Assembly: GCA_020723995.1 (NCBI GenBank)
Contig: DYHT01000016.1
Span: forward strand, 1 to 36,842
Length of the DNA: 36,842 nt
From: Chloroflexus sp.
GTDB lineage: Bacteria; Chloroflexota; Anaerolineae; Anaerolineales; Villigracilaceae
Direction of reading: 5' to 3'
Shown here: in pieces, positions 21,225 through 28,883 of the stretch
Layout: each line of letters opens with the position of its first letter
How positions within the stretch are numbered: the first letter of the stretch is position 1
Notes under the pieces: model-generated
Databases searched by the model: none
Told to the model about the DNA's origin: nothing
The model's input: the letters and a program-made list of their open reading frames with translations, nothing else
Made by a program: the position numbers and the translations under genes

Positions 21225-22379
21225 TCAAACGCGCTCGATAATCGTCGCTGTGGCCATGCCGTGACCGATGCACATGGTCTGCAGGCCATACTTCGCCTTG
21301 CGGCGCTGAAGCTCATATACCAGCTTGGTCATCAGGATCGCGCCGGTCGCGCCGACCGGGTGTCCGTGGGCAATGGCTCCGCCGTTGGGGTTGACACGCG
21401 CCATGTCGGGTTTGAGTTCCTTTTCCCAGGCCAGCACCACGCTGGCAAAGGCTTCGTTGATCTCGATCACGTCCATGTCTGCCAGCCTCAGGCCGGCCAT
21501 TTTCAAGACCTTTTCCGTGGCCGGAATGGGGGCATCCAGCATCAGAACTGGATCCGAGCCGACCACTGTCCGGGCAACGATACGCGCCAGCGGCGACAGG
21601 TTGTAACGCCCAACTGCTTCGGGTGAGGCCAATAGTACGGCTGCGCTGCCGTCGCTGATCTGGCTGGAGTTGGCAGCCGTAACCACCCCGTCTTCTTTGA
21701 AGGCCGGTTTGAGGGCGGCCATCTTGCCCCGGTCGGGCAGCATGCGCACGCCCTGATCGGCTGTGAAGCGGCTGCCATCCGGCAGGTCCACCGGCAGGAT
21801 CTGGCCCTCAAAGTAACCACCTTGGATGGCCTGGCCGGCTCGCATGTGACTCTGATAGGCAAACTCGTCCAAATCGTCACGGCTCAAATTCCACTTCTCG
21901 GCCATCATCTCGGCGCTGATGCCTTGATGCACCAGCTTGTAGGGGAAATCCTTGGGCCACTCGGCGGGATAATCGGCCCCGATCGGCTGGTGTGACATGA
22001 TCTCCGTCCCACCCGTGACGACCAGATGCATGTCGCCGGCCAGGATGGCCTGCGCGCTGAAGTGGATGGACTGCTGCGACGATCCGCACATCCGGTTCAG
22101 GGTGGTGGCCGGGACGTGGACCGGGAAGCCGGCTTTCAGCACCGACATGCGGGCCAGGTTGGCGCCCTGGTCGCCGACCGGCGTGACCACGCCCCAGACA
22201 ACGTCCTCCACCTGCGCCGGGTCCATCCCGGCGCGGCGCACGACCTCCACTAGCACGCGCGCAGTCAGATCAACCGGCAGAAACGGGAACAAAGCGCCGC
22301 CGGGTTTTCCCACGCCAATCGGCAGGCGGACAGCGGAAACGATGAAGACTTCGCGTGTTGCGTTCGTTTCTACCTCCAC
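21225..22379 (-). CDS. Thiolase family acetyl-CoA acyltransferase
   Basis: This 384-residue enzyme condenses or cleaves acyl-CoA units. The nucleophilic Cys is in NRMCGSSQQS near residue 94, the conserved His in GGAIAHGHPVGATG near 340 and the second Cys in CIGHGMA near 372, so the active site is complete. Length fits thiolase I/II proteins. The frame begins with GTG at 22379; no clean ribosome-binding site precedes it, and GGAGG lies just inside the frame, so the start is uncertain. It is alone on the minus strand, convergent with the PBP gene. Whether it acts in beta-oxidation or synthesis cannot be told. Confidence 0.92.
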   Translation of the reverse strand: MEVETNATREVFIVSAVRLPIGVGKPGGALFPFLPVDLTARVLVEVVRRAGMDPAQVEDVVWGVVTPVGDQGANLARMSVLKAGFPVHVPATTLNRMCGSSQQSIHFSAQAILAGDMHLVVTGGTEIMSHQPIGADYPAEWPKDFPYKLVHQGISAEMMAEKWNLSRDDLDEFAYQSHMRAGQAIQGGYFEGQILPVDLPDGSRFTADQGVRMLPDRGKMAALKPAFKEDGVVTAANSSQISDGSAAVLLASPEAVGRYNLSPLARIVARTVVGSDPVLMLDAPIPATEKVLKMAGLRLADMDVIEINEAFASVVLAWEKELKPDMARVNPNGGAIAHGHPVGATGAILMTKLVYELQRRKAKYGLQTMCIGHGMATATIIERV

Positions 22380-22419
22380 AGAAAGGTAAAGAGTGATGAA
22401 TAATGAGTGAGTTCAGAGA

Positions 22420-22851
22420 TCAGGGTAATTGGTGATCGTTGAGGTGCTCTAAGACGCAAGCATGCAGCCAACCGGCAATGCGTTTGTTCTCCAACGCGCC
22501 ATCCGGCAACTCAGCCACCAGATCGAGCAGCGCTTCGCGCAGGTTTTCGTAATGTGCCAGCAGATTGCTTTCGGTCCAATCGTGATACTCAGCCAGGGCC
22601 TCGGCATTGAAGGCATCTATATCGTACTCTCGACTGGGCAGATCGCGAAACTCCAGCATGGCGGTGATGACCTCCAGCGCCTCCTCCCACCAGGCGAGGA
22701 TGTGCGCCAACAGATCATGGAAACGGGCATAACCCTCCCGCTGCAAAAAAGCACTCTGCTCGGCCGGCGACAATCCGTTGAACTTGCCCACGTACTCGCA
22801 CCAACCGGTTTGCAAAGCATCGAAAAGTTGTTGGCTGGTTATGTTGGCCAT
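22420..22851 (-). CDS. ClbS/DfsB (DUF1706)-like four-helix protein
   Basis: This 143-residue protein appears to belong to the ClbS/DfsB branch of DinB-like four-helix bundles. Visible features are SQQLFDALQTGWCEYVGKF at the start, YARFHDLLAHILAWWEEALE near residue 40, and a C-terminal helix GWLHACVLEHLND. ClbS proteins hydrolyse the colibactin cyclopropane, but most relatives have unknown roles. It lies 9 bases after the hom remnant on the same strand, so it was probably in one transcript with it. A general DinB-like protein is the alternative. Confidence 0.7.
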   Translation of the reverse strand: MANITSQQLFDALQTGWCEYVGKFNGLSPAEQSAFLQREGYARFHDLLAHILAWWEEALEVITAMLEFRDLPSREYDIDAFNAEALAEYHDWTESNLLAHYENLREALLDLVAELPDGALENKRIAGWLHACVLEHLNDHQLP

Positions 22852-22860
22852 AAATCCTCC

Positions 22861-23477
22861 TCATTTGTGAACGGCATTGATGAAATCTGCCAGCAGTCCA
22901 TAAGCCGTCGTCGCTGGTCCGGGGTCGGTTTCGACGATGGATAAATTGCCCAGTACATCGGCCTTGAATTCGACAATCGAGGTCGAACTTTCCACGCTGT
23001 ACATCGGCGAGGACATTGGCACAAGCTCCGGTGCGACGCGGGCTTTGACGGTATTATCTTCGCATTCAGCCGAACAGACCAATTTATAGCGTTTGCCCTC
23101 GTCTTTCGCCTTTGTAATCATTCCGGCTGTAATTCCACGAATACCAGTCCGGTCAACCTGCTGCGGCGTGAAGGGCATATCCATCAGCACCGTGACCAGC
23201 GCGGCGACCTTTGCGCTGCTGGGAGGGTGGAGCGAAAATCAGTAATTGGTAAATTAGTAAACTGGTCGAGGGTCTGACCGGCTTCGACGGTTTCCACCGC
23301 GTGCAGGATGTCGAGGCCGTTGGGGTTAATAGCTGAGCCATGCTTGCCTGTCGCGATGCCGGTGACTGAAAATGCGATGTCGTAGCGTTCTTTCAATTCG
23401 CTTTCTTTGCGCATGAGCAAACGGGCCAGTTCGCGGCCGACGCTGCCAAAACCCAATAAAGCAAGTTTATAGCGCAT
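22861..23477 (-). pseudogene. hom: Homoserine dehydrogenase with its central part deleted
   Basis: The N-terminal NAD-binding part begins at the ATG at 23477 with RYKLALLGFGSVGRELARLL and runs about 85 residues in one frame. It then stops shortly after an octamer repeat. The C-terminal part, from AKVAALVTVLMDMPFTPQQV to the end (about 115 residues), is in another frame from about 23214 down to 22861. Roughly 120 residues of the homoserine dehydrogenase family are missing between them, including the catalytic lysine region and much of the dimerisation domain. A GGAG ribosome-binding site is intact. The gene cannot make active enzyme, so the threonine/methionine branch would need another copy elsewhere. 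The join shares no obvious long homology. Misassembly is the main alternative. Confidence 0.85.
23244..23267. repeat. Three octamers at the hom deletion site
   Basis: AATTGGTA, AATTAGTA and AACTGGTC lie in register within the N-terminal part of the hom remnant, 10-30 bases from the place where homology jumps. They replace family sequence with FTNLPITDF. Confidence 0.65.
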
Positions 23478-23493
23478 AATTGCTCCGTTTTCG

Positions 23494-23549
23494 GGTTGAC
23501 AGGTTTGCAAGTTGGAACGTTTCAACGTGCCAACCTGCAAACTTGAGAA
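23494..23549. repeat. Palindromic octamer array upstream of hom
   Basis: Seven 8-base blocks beginning GGTTGACA, GGTTTGCA fill the gap between the SCO1664-type gene and the hom remnant. The first half is largely complementary to the second, with GGTTTGCA and TGCAAACT in opposite halves, so it would fold as an imperfect hairpin. Confidence 0.6.
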
Positions 23550-23551
23550 CA

Positions 23552-24277
23552 TTATAAAGGCGGATAAGGAAAAGCGCGCCGGTCTTCTGGCGGTATGGGG
23601 AAAGTATGGGTTTTTAGTAACACATCCGCGCGGGCGGCGAGGGCGGTGATTTCGCCGGGGCTGAGATATGGCTCAAGGGCGGCAGACAAGCTCGGGTTGG
23701 AAAGCATTACACGGAAAGCAGCCAGGGCGGCGAGTAAATTTTCGGGTATCGGTTCTCCCGCAAAGTCCCAAAGCACCGTCCGCAATTTGTCCTCTTCGTG
23801 AAAGCACAGGCCGTGGTCTATCAAGTAGAGGTAACGGGAGTGTTTCTGGATGAGGAAGTGGCTGCCTTTGCGGTCGGCGTTGTTGACCAGCAGGTCAAAG
23901 AGCGCGGCCGGGCGCAGGCGCTGGCGGTCGGCGGGCGTGAAGGTGAAGTAGTGGTAACCCGGGTCGTAGTCAATGAACTGCTGGAGCGAGCCGTGTCCGA
24001 ACGGGCCGTCGCGCAGGGCAGTGGGCGGGACTAAGCCGAAGCCGAGCGCCTCGCCGACCAGATAGGCAGCCACTTCGCGCCCGGCGAGACTGGCCTCGGG
24101 AAAATCCCACAGCGGTTGCTCGCCGCGCGCCGGTTTGTAGACGGCCGGGATTTCCTGACCTTCATAGCGGACGGTGACGAGGAAGGTGTAGTTGGAGCCG
24201 AGCATGAACTGGCCTTTAAGTTCGAGGCTGCCGTGGGTGAGGACAGTTTGAAGTGTATTGGGGTAAGAAGCGCTCAT
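23552..24277 (-). CDS. SCO1664 family protein (TIGR03843-like)
   Basis: This 241-residue protein looks like the SCO1664 family, a group with distant similarity to phosphatidylinositol-kinase/HipA-type kinase folds. Visible blocks are AVYKPARGEQPLWDFPEASL near residue 45, REVAAYLVGEALGFGLVPPT near 67, and LFDLLVNNADRKGSHFL near 127, where D and N could be catalytic as in the kinase-like fold, then LIDHGLCFH. The function is not known. It follows the DUF3090 gene, the same pairing found in Actinobacteria. The third member seen there, a phosphomutase-like gene, is absent here. Confidence 0.85.
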   Translation of the reverse strand: MSASYPNTLQTVLTHGSLELKGQFMLGSNYTFLVTVRYEGQEIPAVYKPARGEQPLWDFPEASLAGREVAAYLVGEALGFGLVPPTALRDGPFGHGSLQQFIDYDPGYHYFTFTPADRQRLRPAALFDLLVNNADRKGSHFLIQKHSRYLYLIDHGLCFHEEDKLRTVLWDFAGEPIPENLLAALAAFRVMLSNPSLSAALEPYLSPGEITALAARADVLLKTHTFPIPPEDRRAFPYPPL

Positions 24278-24281
24278 TGCA

Positions 24282-24321
24282 AACGTTCGAGAGTTCGAAC
24301 GTTGAAACGTTCAAACGTTAA
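24282..24321. repeat. Five octamers of AACGTTCN type between two paired genes
   Basis: Five 8-base units (AACGTTCG, AGAGTTCG and three more beginning AACGTT) are in perfect register. They fill the gap between DUF3090 and the SCO1664-type gene and include the TAA stop of DUF3090 (24318-24320). Each unit contains the palindrome AACGTT, so the array can pair with itself in several registers. Confidence 0.85.
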
Positions 24322-24851
24322 TGCTTATGCCCATTCTTCTTCGGACAGAAATGACCTTCGGGCTCCATCGGCGCGCCGCATTGCGGACAGAGTGGCCGCC
24401 CGCGGCTGACAACTTCCACGCTCCAACGCGCCAGGGCGCGAATCTGTGAACGGGTGCACCAGAAGCGCACCACCGCGGCCTCCTCGGGCGCGCCCCCTTC
24501 GAGCACGATCTCACGCATTAACAGGACAACCAGATCCTGCTCGCTATCATAACCCATACCGATCTCTCCGACACGGAAGAGCGGGTCAACCGGCGGGCTG
24601 ATGTGCATCTTCTCCTCGGCGTAGTCGGCAGAAGCCTGCGGCAAGTCGGGTTTCTGTCTGGCAATTTCAGCTATAAATTGCTCGACGCCCACAGCCAGCG
24701 ACTGGAGCTGGACTTTCTCGAGGATAATCGTCACCGGCTGGAGATCGCTCTCCTGCCAGCCTTGGATATAGAAGACGCGTTGGCCGGGTGCGCCGATGGC
24801 GTCAGCGGTGATGTGGGAAACGGGATTGAGGTCGAGTTCGAAGCGGGGCAT
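24318..24851 (-). CDS. DUF3090 family protein (TIGR03847-like)
   Basis: This 177-residue protein matches the DUF3090 family, with PRFELDLNPVSHITADAIG at the start, GQRVFYIQG, and ILEKVQLQSLAVGVEQF near residue 45. The C-terminus has a zinc-ribbon-like CPQCGAPMEPEGHFCPKKNG, which keeps three cysteines (CxxC and a single C). The function is unknown. It is the first gene of a pair with the SCO1664-type gene, and its stop codon falls in an octamer array. Confidence 0.88.
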   Translation of the reverse strand: MPRFELDLNPVSHITADAIGAPGQRVFYIQGWQESDLQPVTIILEKVQLQSLAVGVEQFIAEIARQKPDLPQASADYAEEKMHISPPVDPLFRVGEIGMGYDSEQDLVVLLMREIVLEGGAPEEAAVVRFWCTRSQIRALARWSVEVVSRGRPLCPQCGAPMEPEGHFCPKKNGHKH

Positions 24852-24887
24852 GAGGGGAGTATACCAGATTCCCCAAGCGGATTTCTA

Positions 24888-24970
24888 ACGCGAATTACGC
24901 GAATGGGCGAATTTCGCGAATAAGACCCAAAAGAATTCGCGCCATTAGTTAATTCGCGGCATTCGCGTTG
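24888..24970. repeat. Inverted arrays of CGCGAAT units upstream of the mutase
   Basis: Four 8- to 9-base units ending CGAAT (24888-24921) are followed by the complementary units AATTCGCG, AATTCGCGG and ATTCGCG (24934-24967). The whole forms a broken palindrome between two divergent genes, just before the mutase promoter region. Confidence 0.75.
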
Positions 24971-24994
24971 AGTCCTTGGTGAAAGCGCTCATGC

Positions 24995-25000
24995 TATAAT
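24995..25000 (+). promoter_or_regulatory. Possible -10 element for the acyl-CoA mutase gene
   Basis: A perfect TATAAT lies 35 bases before the ATG at 25036. The only -35-like hexamer, TTGAGT at 24968, is 21 bases upstream of it, longer than usual. Confidence 0.45.
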
Positions 25001-25035
25001 TCCATCAGACAGAAACAGCTTTGAAGGAGCGAACA

Positions 25036-26715
25036 ATGTACGACCGCCAAAAACTCGATAAACTGCGCCAGTCGCTGGAAAAGTGGGAGAAGACCGCTTT
25101 ACAAAAAGCGCTGGCAGATTTCCCCGAACGACAGGAGGAATTCATCACCGCTTCCTCTGAGCCGGTGGACCGGTTGTATACGCCGCGGGATGTTGCGGAT
25201 GTGGACTACGAGCGTGACCTCGGACTGCCGGGCGAGTACCCGTTTACGCGCGGCATCCACCCGACGCTGCACCGCGGCAAACTATGGACGATGCGCATGT
25301 TCGCCGGTTTCGGCGCCGCCGAGGAGACAAATGCCCGCTTCAAGTATTTGCTCGAGCAGGGCCAGACCGGTCTCTCGACCGCTTTCGACCTGCCCACGCT
25401 GATGGGTTATGACAGCGACGCTCCCGAGGCGCTGGGTGAATTCGGCAAGTGCGGCGTGGCGATCTCCTCGCTCAAGGATATGGAAGTTTTGTTCGCTGGC
25501 ATCCCGCTGGACAAAGTCTCGACCAGCATGACCATCAACTCACCGGCCGCCGTCATCTGGGCCATGTACATCGCCGCCGCCGAGAAACAGGGCCTGCGCC
25601 CCGACCAGTTGCGCGGCACAATTCAGAATGACATTTTGAAGGAATACATCGCCCAAAAAGAATATATCTTCCCGCCGGAGCCTTCGATGCGGCTGGTGGT
25701 GGATACGATTGAATTTGGTTCAACCGATGTACCGCAGTGGAACACGATATCCATTTCCGGCTACCACATCCGCGAAGCCGGCGCGACCGCCGCGCAGGAA
25801 CTGGCTTTCACTCTCTCGGACGGCATGGAATACATCCGCTGGGCGCTCCAGCGCGGCCTGGATATTGACGACTTTGCCCCGCGCCTGTCGTACTTCTTCA
25901 ACGCCCACAATGATTTCTTCGAGGAAATTGCCAAATATCGCGCCGCGCGCCGGATTTGGGGGCGCGAGATGAAAGAGACCTTCGGCGCGAAAAACCCGCG
26001 CTCCTGGTTGATGCGCTTCCACACGCAGACGGCCGGCGTCTCGCTGACCGCCCAGCAGCCGCAAATTAACGTGGTGCGCGTCGCGATCCAGGCGCTGGCC
26101 GCCGTCCTCGGCGGCACGCAGTCCCTGCACACCAACAGTCTGGACGAGGCGTTGGCGCTCCCTTCCCAAGAGGCTGCCACCATTGCCTTGCGCACCCAGC
26201 AAATCATCGCCGAGGAATCCGGCGTGGCGAACACGATTGACCCGCTGGGCGGCTCGTTCTTCGTCGAGGCGCAGACCGACCGGATTGAAAAACAGGCCTA
26301 CGATTACTTCCGCCGCATCGAAAATTTGGGCGGTGTTTTACCGGCCATCCAAAAAGGCTTCTTCCAAAGCGAAATCTCGGATGCAGCCTACCGTTACCAG
26401 CGCGAGATCGACGCTGGGATGCGCAAGATTGTGGGTGTGAACGCCTATACCGAAGATAAGCCGCTGACCATCCCGCTGCTCGAAATGGATCCGCAGGGCT
26501 ACGAGCGGCAGGTTTCCCGCCTCGCTGAAATCCGCCAGAGCCGCGACAATGCTCGCGTTGGCCAGAGCCTCGACCGGCTGAAAATCACCTGTCAGGGCAC
26601 GGAAAACACCATGCCCTATATTCTCGACGCGGTACGCGCCTATGCTACTTTAGGTGAAATTATTAATGTGATGAGGGGGGTATTTGGGAAGTACGAGGAA
26701 CCGACGTGGATATAA
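25036..26715 (+). CDS. Adenosylcobalamin-dependent acyl-CoA mutase large subunit, isobutyryl-CoA mutase-like
   Basis: This 559-residue protein is the substrate-binding barrel subunit of a split B12-dependent acyl-CoA mutase; the cobalamin-binding domain is absent and must come from a separate small subunit. The blocks [28 protein letters not shown] and [11 protein letters not shown] (H244) are clear. Two residues that hold the free carboxylate of methylmalonyl-CoA in the P. shermanii enzyme, Tyr89 and Arg207, are Phe89 and Gln207 here by direct alignment of [20 protein letters not shown] and [13 protein letters not shown]. Phe/Gln is the pair known from isobutyryl-CoA mutase. The position that is Asp117 in 2-hydroxyisobutyryl-CoA mutase is Ala. 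I therefore expect isomerisation of isobutyryl-CoA and butyryl-CoA. AAGGAG precedes the ATG at 25036. No G-protein chaperone gene is in the window. Confidence 0.88.
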   Translation: MYDRQKLDKLRQSLEKWEKTALQKALADFPERQEEFITASSEPVDRLYTPRDVADVDYERDLGLPGEYPFTRGIHPTLHRGKLWTMRMFAGFGAAEETNARFKYLLEQGQTGLSTAFDLPTLMGYDSDAPEALGEFGKCGVAISSLKDMEVLFAGIPLDKVSTSMTINSPAAVIWAMYIAAAEKQGLRPDQLRGTIQNDILKEYIAQKEYIFPPEPSMRLVVDTIEFGSTDVPQWNTISISGYHIREAGATAAQELAFTLSDGMEYIRWALQRGLDIDDFAPRLSYFFNAHNDFFEEIAKYRAARRIWGREMKETFGAKNPRSWLMRFHTQTAGVSLTAQQPQINVVRVAIQALAAVLGGTQSLHTNSLDEALALPSQEAATIALRTQQIIAEESGVANTIDPLGGSFFVEAQTDRIEKQAYDYFRRIENLGGVLPAIQKGFFQSEISDAAYRYQREIDAGMRKIVGVNAYTEDKPLTIPLLEMDPQGYERQVSRLAEIRQSRDNARVGQSLDRLKITCQGTENTMPYILDAVRAYATLGEIINVMRGVFGKYEEPTWI

Positions 26716-26798
26716 TGGCTGATGGCGGATAGCCCTTGGTAGCGCTGTGCTCGGCGTGGGTCTTTGACCCCGCCATCTGCCATCCGCCATCAGCCATT
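26714..26798. repeat. 85-bp inverted-repeat element made of heptamers
   Basis: A perfect 17-bp inverted repeat, AATGGCTGATGGCGGAT (26714-26730) against 26782-26798, fills the gap between the convergent mutase and pfkA genes. The right arm is four heptamers of type CGCCATC (26771-26798), the left three of type GATGGCG. The element overlaps the TAA of the mutase and could serve both genes as an RNA 3' end. Confidence 0.85.
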
Positions 26799-26800
26799 CT

Positions 26801-27775
26801 CTACCTCGCCAGCATGTGCGCCATCGCGATGTATTCCTGGCTGGCCGTGCGCGACCTGGTTGTAACTTCGGCCAGGGGGATTAGTTCGACCTCCCGCCCC
26901 TGCAAGCCAACCATGACATCCGACTCGCTGGCCAGCAAGGCCTGCACCGCCTTAATGCCCAGGCGCGCCGCCAGCATCCGGTCGAACGCGGTCGGCGAAC
27001 CGCCGCGCTGGATGTGGCCGAGGATGGTGACGCGCGTCGTGAAGCCGACATCCTCCGCGTCCAGCGCGGCGGCCAGTTCAGTCGTCTTGACGCTGGCTCC
27101 TTCGGCGACAATGATGATGGCATGTGTCTTACCCCGCCGGTAGGCATCCTCGACAGCCGTGGCCACCTCCTTGACCGTCACCGCAACCTCGGGAATAAGC
27201 ACCATCTCCGCCCCGCAGACGATGCCGGCCATCACGGCCAGGTAGCCGCAGTCACGTCCCATCGTCTCGATCAGGAACGCCCGCCCGTGAGAGGCGGCTG
27301 TGTCGCGCAGTTTATCCACCGCCTCCATGATGGTATTCATGGCTGTATCCACGCCAATCGCCATGTTCGTCCCCCAGACATCGTTGTCAATGCTGGCGGG
27401 AATAGCCACCACCTTCACGCCTTGTTCTGCCAGCGCGTGGGCACCACTTAGCGAACCATTACCACCTGCGACGATCAACCCGTCCATACCCATGCTGTTC
27501 ATATTGCGAATGGCCTCGCGCTGGTAGTGCGGTTCCAGGAAGCGGGTGCTGCGCCGCGTCTGCAGGATTGTCCCGCCCCGCTGGAGGATGCCGCCTACAT
27601 CCCGCACTCCCAATGGGTGGAACTCGCCGTTTATCAACCCCTCGAAGCCGTCCTTCACCCCCAGCACCTGGGCATTATTGACACTCGCCGCGCGCACGAC
27701 CGCGCGGATACATGGATTCATACCCGGCGAGTCGCCGCCGGAGGTGAGAAGGCCAATTTTGAAATCTTTGTCCAT
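26801..27775 (-). CDS. pfkA: 6-phosphofructokinase
   Basis: This 324-residue enzyme phosphorylates fructose-6-phosphate. GLLTSGGDSPGMNPCIRAVV at the start, SIDNDVWGTNMAIGVDTA near residue 120 with the catalytic Asp, and IETMGRDCGYLA near 157 are family motifs. The nucleotide-site motif is GGNGS: the Gly after Asn is typical of ATP-dependent forms, while PPi forms have Asp. The Asn replaces the metal-binding Asp of the E. coli GGDGS motif, a variation seen in other PfkA groups. I choose the ATG at 27775; the 20 codons upstream belong to a hairpin repeat. The gene stands between repeats at both ends. Confidence 0.93.
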   Translation of the reverse strand: MDKDFKIGLLTSGGDSPGMNPCIRAVVRAASVNNAQVLGVKDGFEGLINGEFHPLGVRDVGGILQRGGTILQTRRSTRFLEPHYQREAIRNMNSMGMDGLIVAGGNGSLSGAHALAEQGVKVVAIPASIDNDVWGTNMAIGVDTAMNTIMEAVDKLRDTAASHGRAFLIETMGRDCGYLAVMAGIVCGAEMVLIPEVAVTVKEVATAVEDAYRRGKTHAIIIVAEGASVKTTELAAALDAEDVGFTTRVTILGHIQRGGSPTAFDRMLAARLGIKAVQALLASESDVMVGLQGREVELIPLAEVTTRSRTASQEYIAMAHMLAR

Positions 27776-27793
27776 AGTTTGCCTCACACATAA

Positions 27794-27864
27794 GGCGGGT
27801 ATTTTACCCGCCGATACGCGGGGTGGATCGCCCACTGCTAAGGCGGGATTAGAATCCTGCCCTA
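27794..27864. repeat. GGCGGGT/GGCGGGAT hairpin repeats between pfkA and rnz
   Basis: GGCGGGTA, TTT, TACCCGCC (27794-27812) is a perfect 8-bp hairpin. GGCGGGATTAGAATCCTGCC (27842-27861) is a near-perfect second one, followed by CTACG. They match the hairpins after glpD at 9264-9321. The TAG stop of rnz (27862-27864) lies in the CCCTACG end of the second copy. Confidence 0.85.
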
Positions 27865-28779
27865 CGTTTGCTTGATTTGAAAAACGTCAAGATCGCGCGC
27901 CACGCTGACGTTTGGGAAAACGGCCTGGGCTTCGGCCAGCACATCCTTCTCGCGATAGCGGCGCGAGAGGTGGGTCAAAATCAATTGCCGGACGTCGGCC
28001 TCCAGCGCCAATTGTGCAGCCTGTTTTGCCGTCAGGTGCGAGAACTGCTGCGCCATCTCAGCCTCAGGCTCGAGATAAGTGGCCTCGATGACCAGCGCGT
28101 CGGCCGCCCGGCAGACCTCGACCAGGTCCGTGGTGCGGCCCGCATCGCTCACATGCACCAACCGGACCCCGGGCCTAAGTGCACCAAGCACATCCTCCGG
28201 CTTGACCTGGCGGCCATCGGCCAGGGTGATGCTCTTGCCATTTACCAAGTCACGCCGCTGCGGGCCGGGCGGGACGCCCAGTTTTTCTGCCTTTTCCGGC
28301 AGGAAGGGACGATGAGATTTTTCCTCGAACTTGAAACCCAGGCTATCTGAGCCGCGGTGGTAAACAGGAAAGGCCGTAATTGCGAAATCGTCCGCCTCGA
28401 AAAAGACGCCGGGTGAAACCTCGTGCATTTGGAGCTTCATCGGCGGCTGCGCGCCACGCAAGACGACGCCATAAAGCAAATCGTGGATGCGGTCGAGCGC
28501 CCAGCGTCCGCTGTAGATGTTCAATTCGTCAATCGTCTCCCAGCGCATGAGCGTGGAGAGCAGGCCGCCCAGCCCCAGGATGTGGTCGAGGTGGCCGTGG
28601 GTGATGAGGATGTGGTTGAGGTGCTTGAAACCCAGCCCCGATTGCAGGATCTGGCGCTGGGTACCTTCACCGCAATCAATCAAAAAGCGGAACTCGTCGT
28701 GCTTGACGACCTGCGCCGAAAGCCCGCGCCGCGCCGAGGGGGCGGATGCCGATGTGCCGAGGAAAACGATTTCAAACAA
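27862..28779 (-). CDS. rnz: Ribonuclease Z (tRNA 3' endonuclease)
   Basis: This 305-residue metallo-beta-lactamase-fold nuclease trims the 3' ends of tRNA precursors. FLGTSASAPSARRGLSA at the start, the zinc motif THGHLDHILGLGG near residue 62, HVSDAGRTTDL near 210 and the C-terminal LTHLSRRY near 268 are all typical. The exosite arm region (about 150-190, with PEKAEKLGVPPGPQ) is present, so it is the bacterial short form. The tRNA gene in the window has no encoded CCA, in keeping with a need for this enzyme. It lies 104 bases after recO on the same strand. Confidence 0.94.
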   Translation of the reverse strand: MFEIVFLGTSASAPSARRGLSAQVVKHDEFRFLIDCGEGTQRQILQSGLGFKHLNHILITHGHLDHILGLGGLLSTLMRWETIDELNIYSGRWALDRIHDLLYGVVLRGAQPPMKLQMHEVSPGVFFEADDFAITAFPVYHRGSDSLGFKFEEKSHRPFLPEKAEKLGVPPGPQRRDLVNGKSITLADGRQVKPEDVLGALRPGVRLVHVSDAGRTTDLVEVCRAADALVIEATYLEPEAEMAQQFSHLTAKQAAQLALEADVRQLILTHLSRRYREKDVLAEAQAVFPNVSVARDLDVFQIKQT

Positions 28780-28883
28780 TATGGAACCCTTTCGATAAAT
28801 TTCTGTTATTGTACCTCAGAGGTATCTTCTCAATAAGTAGGGGAGGATGGGGTGTGTGCGGGCAGACAAGCCTTGCCCGGCGC

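Noticed and set aside
24282-24321. Array of AACGTT units as a CRISPR or operator array
   Set aside because: The period of 8 leaves no spacers, and the array shares its architecture with many others here that have different unit sequences, so it is better seen as a short tandem repeat.
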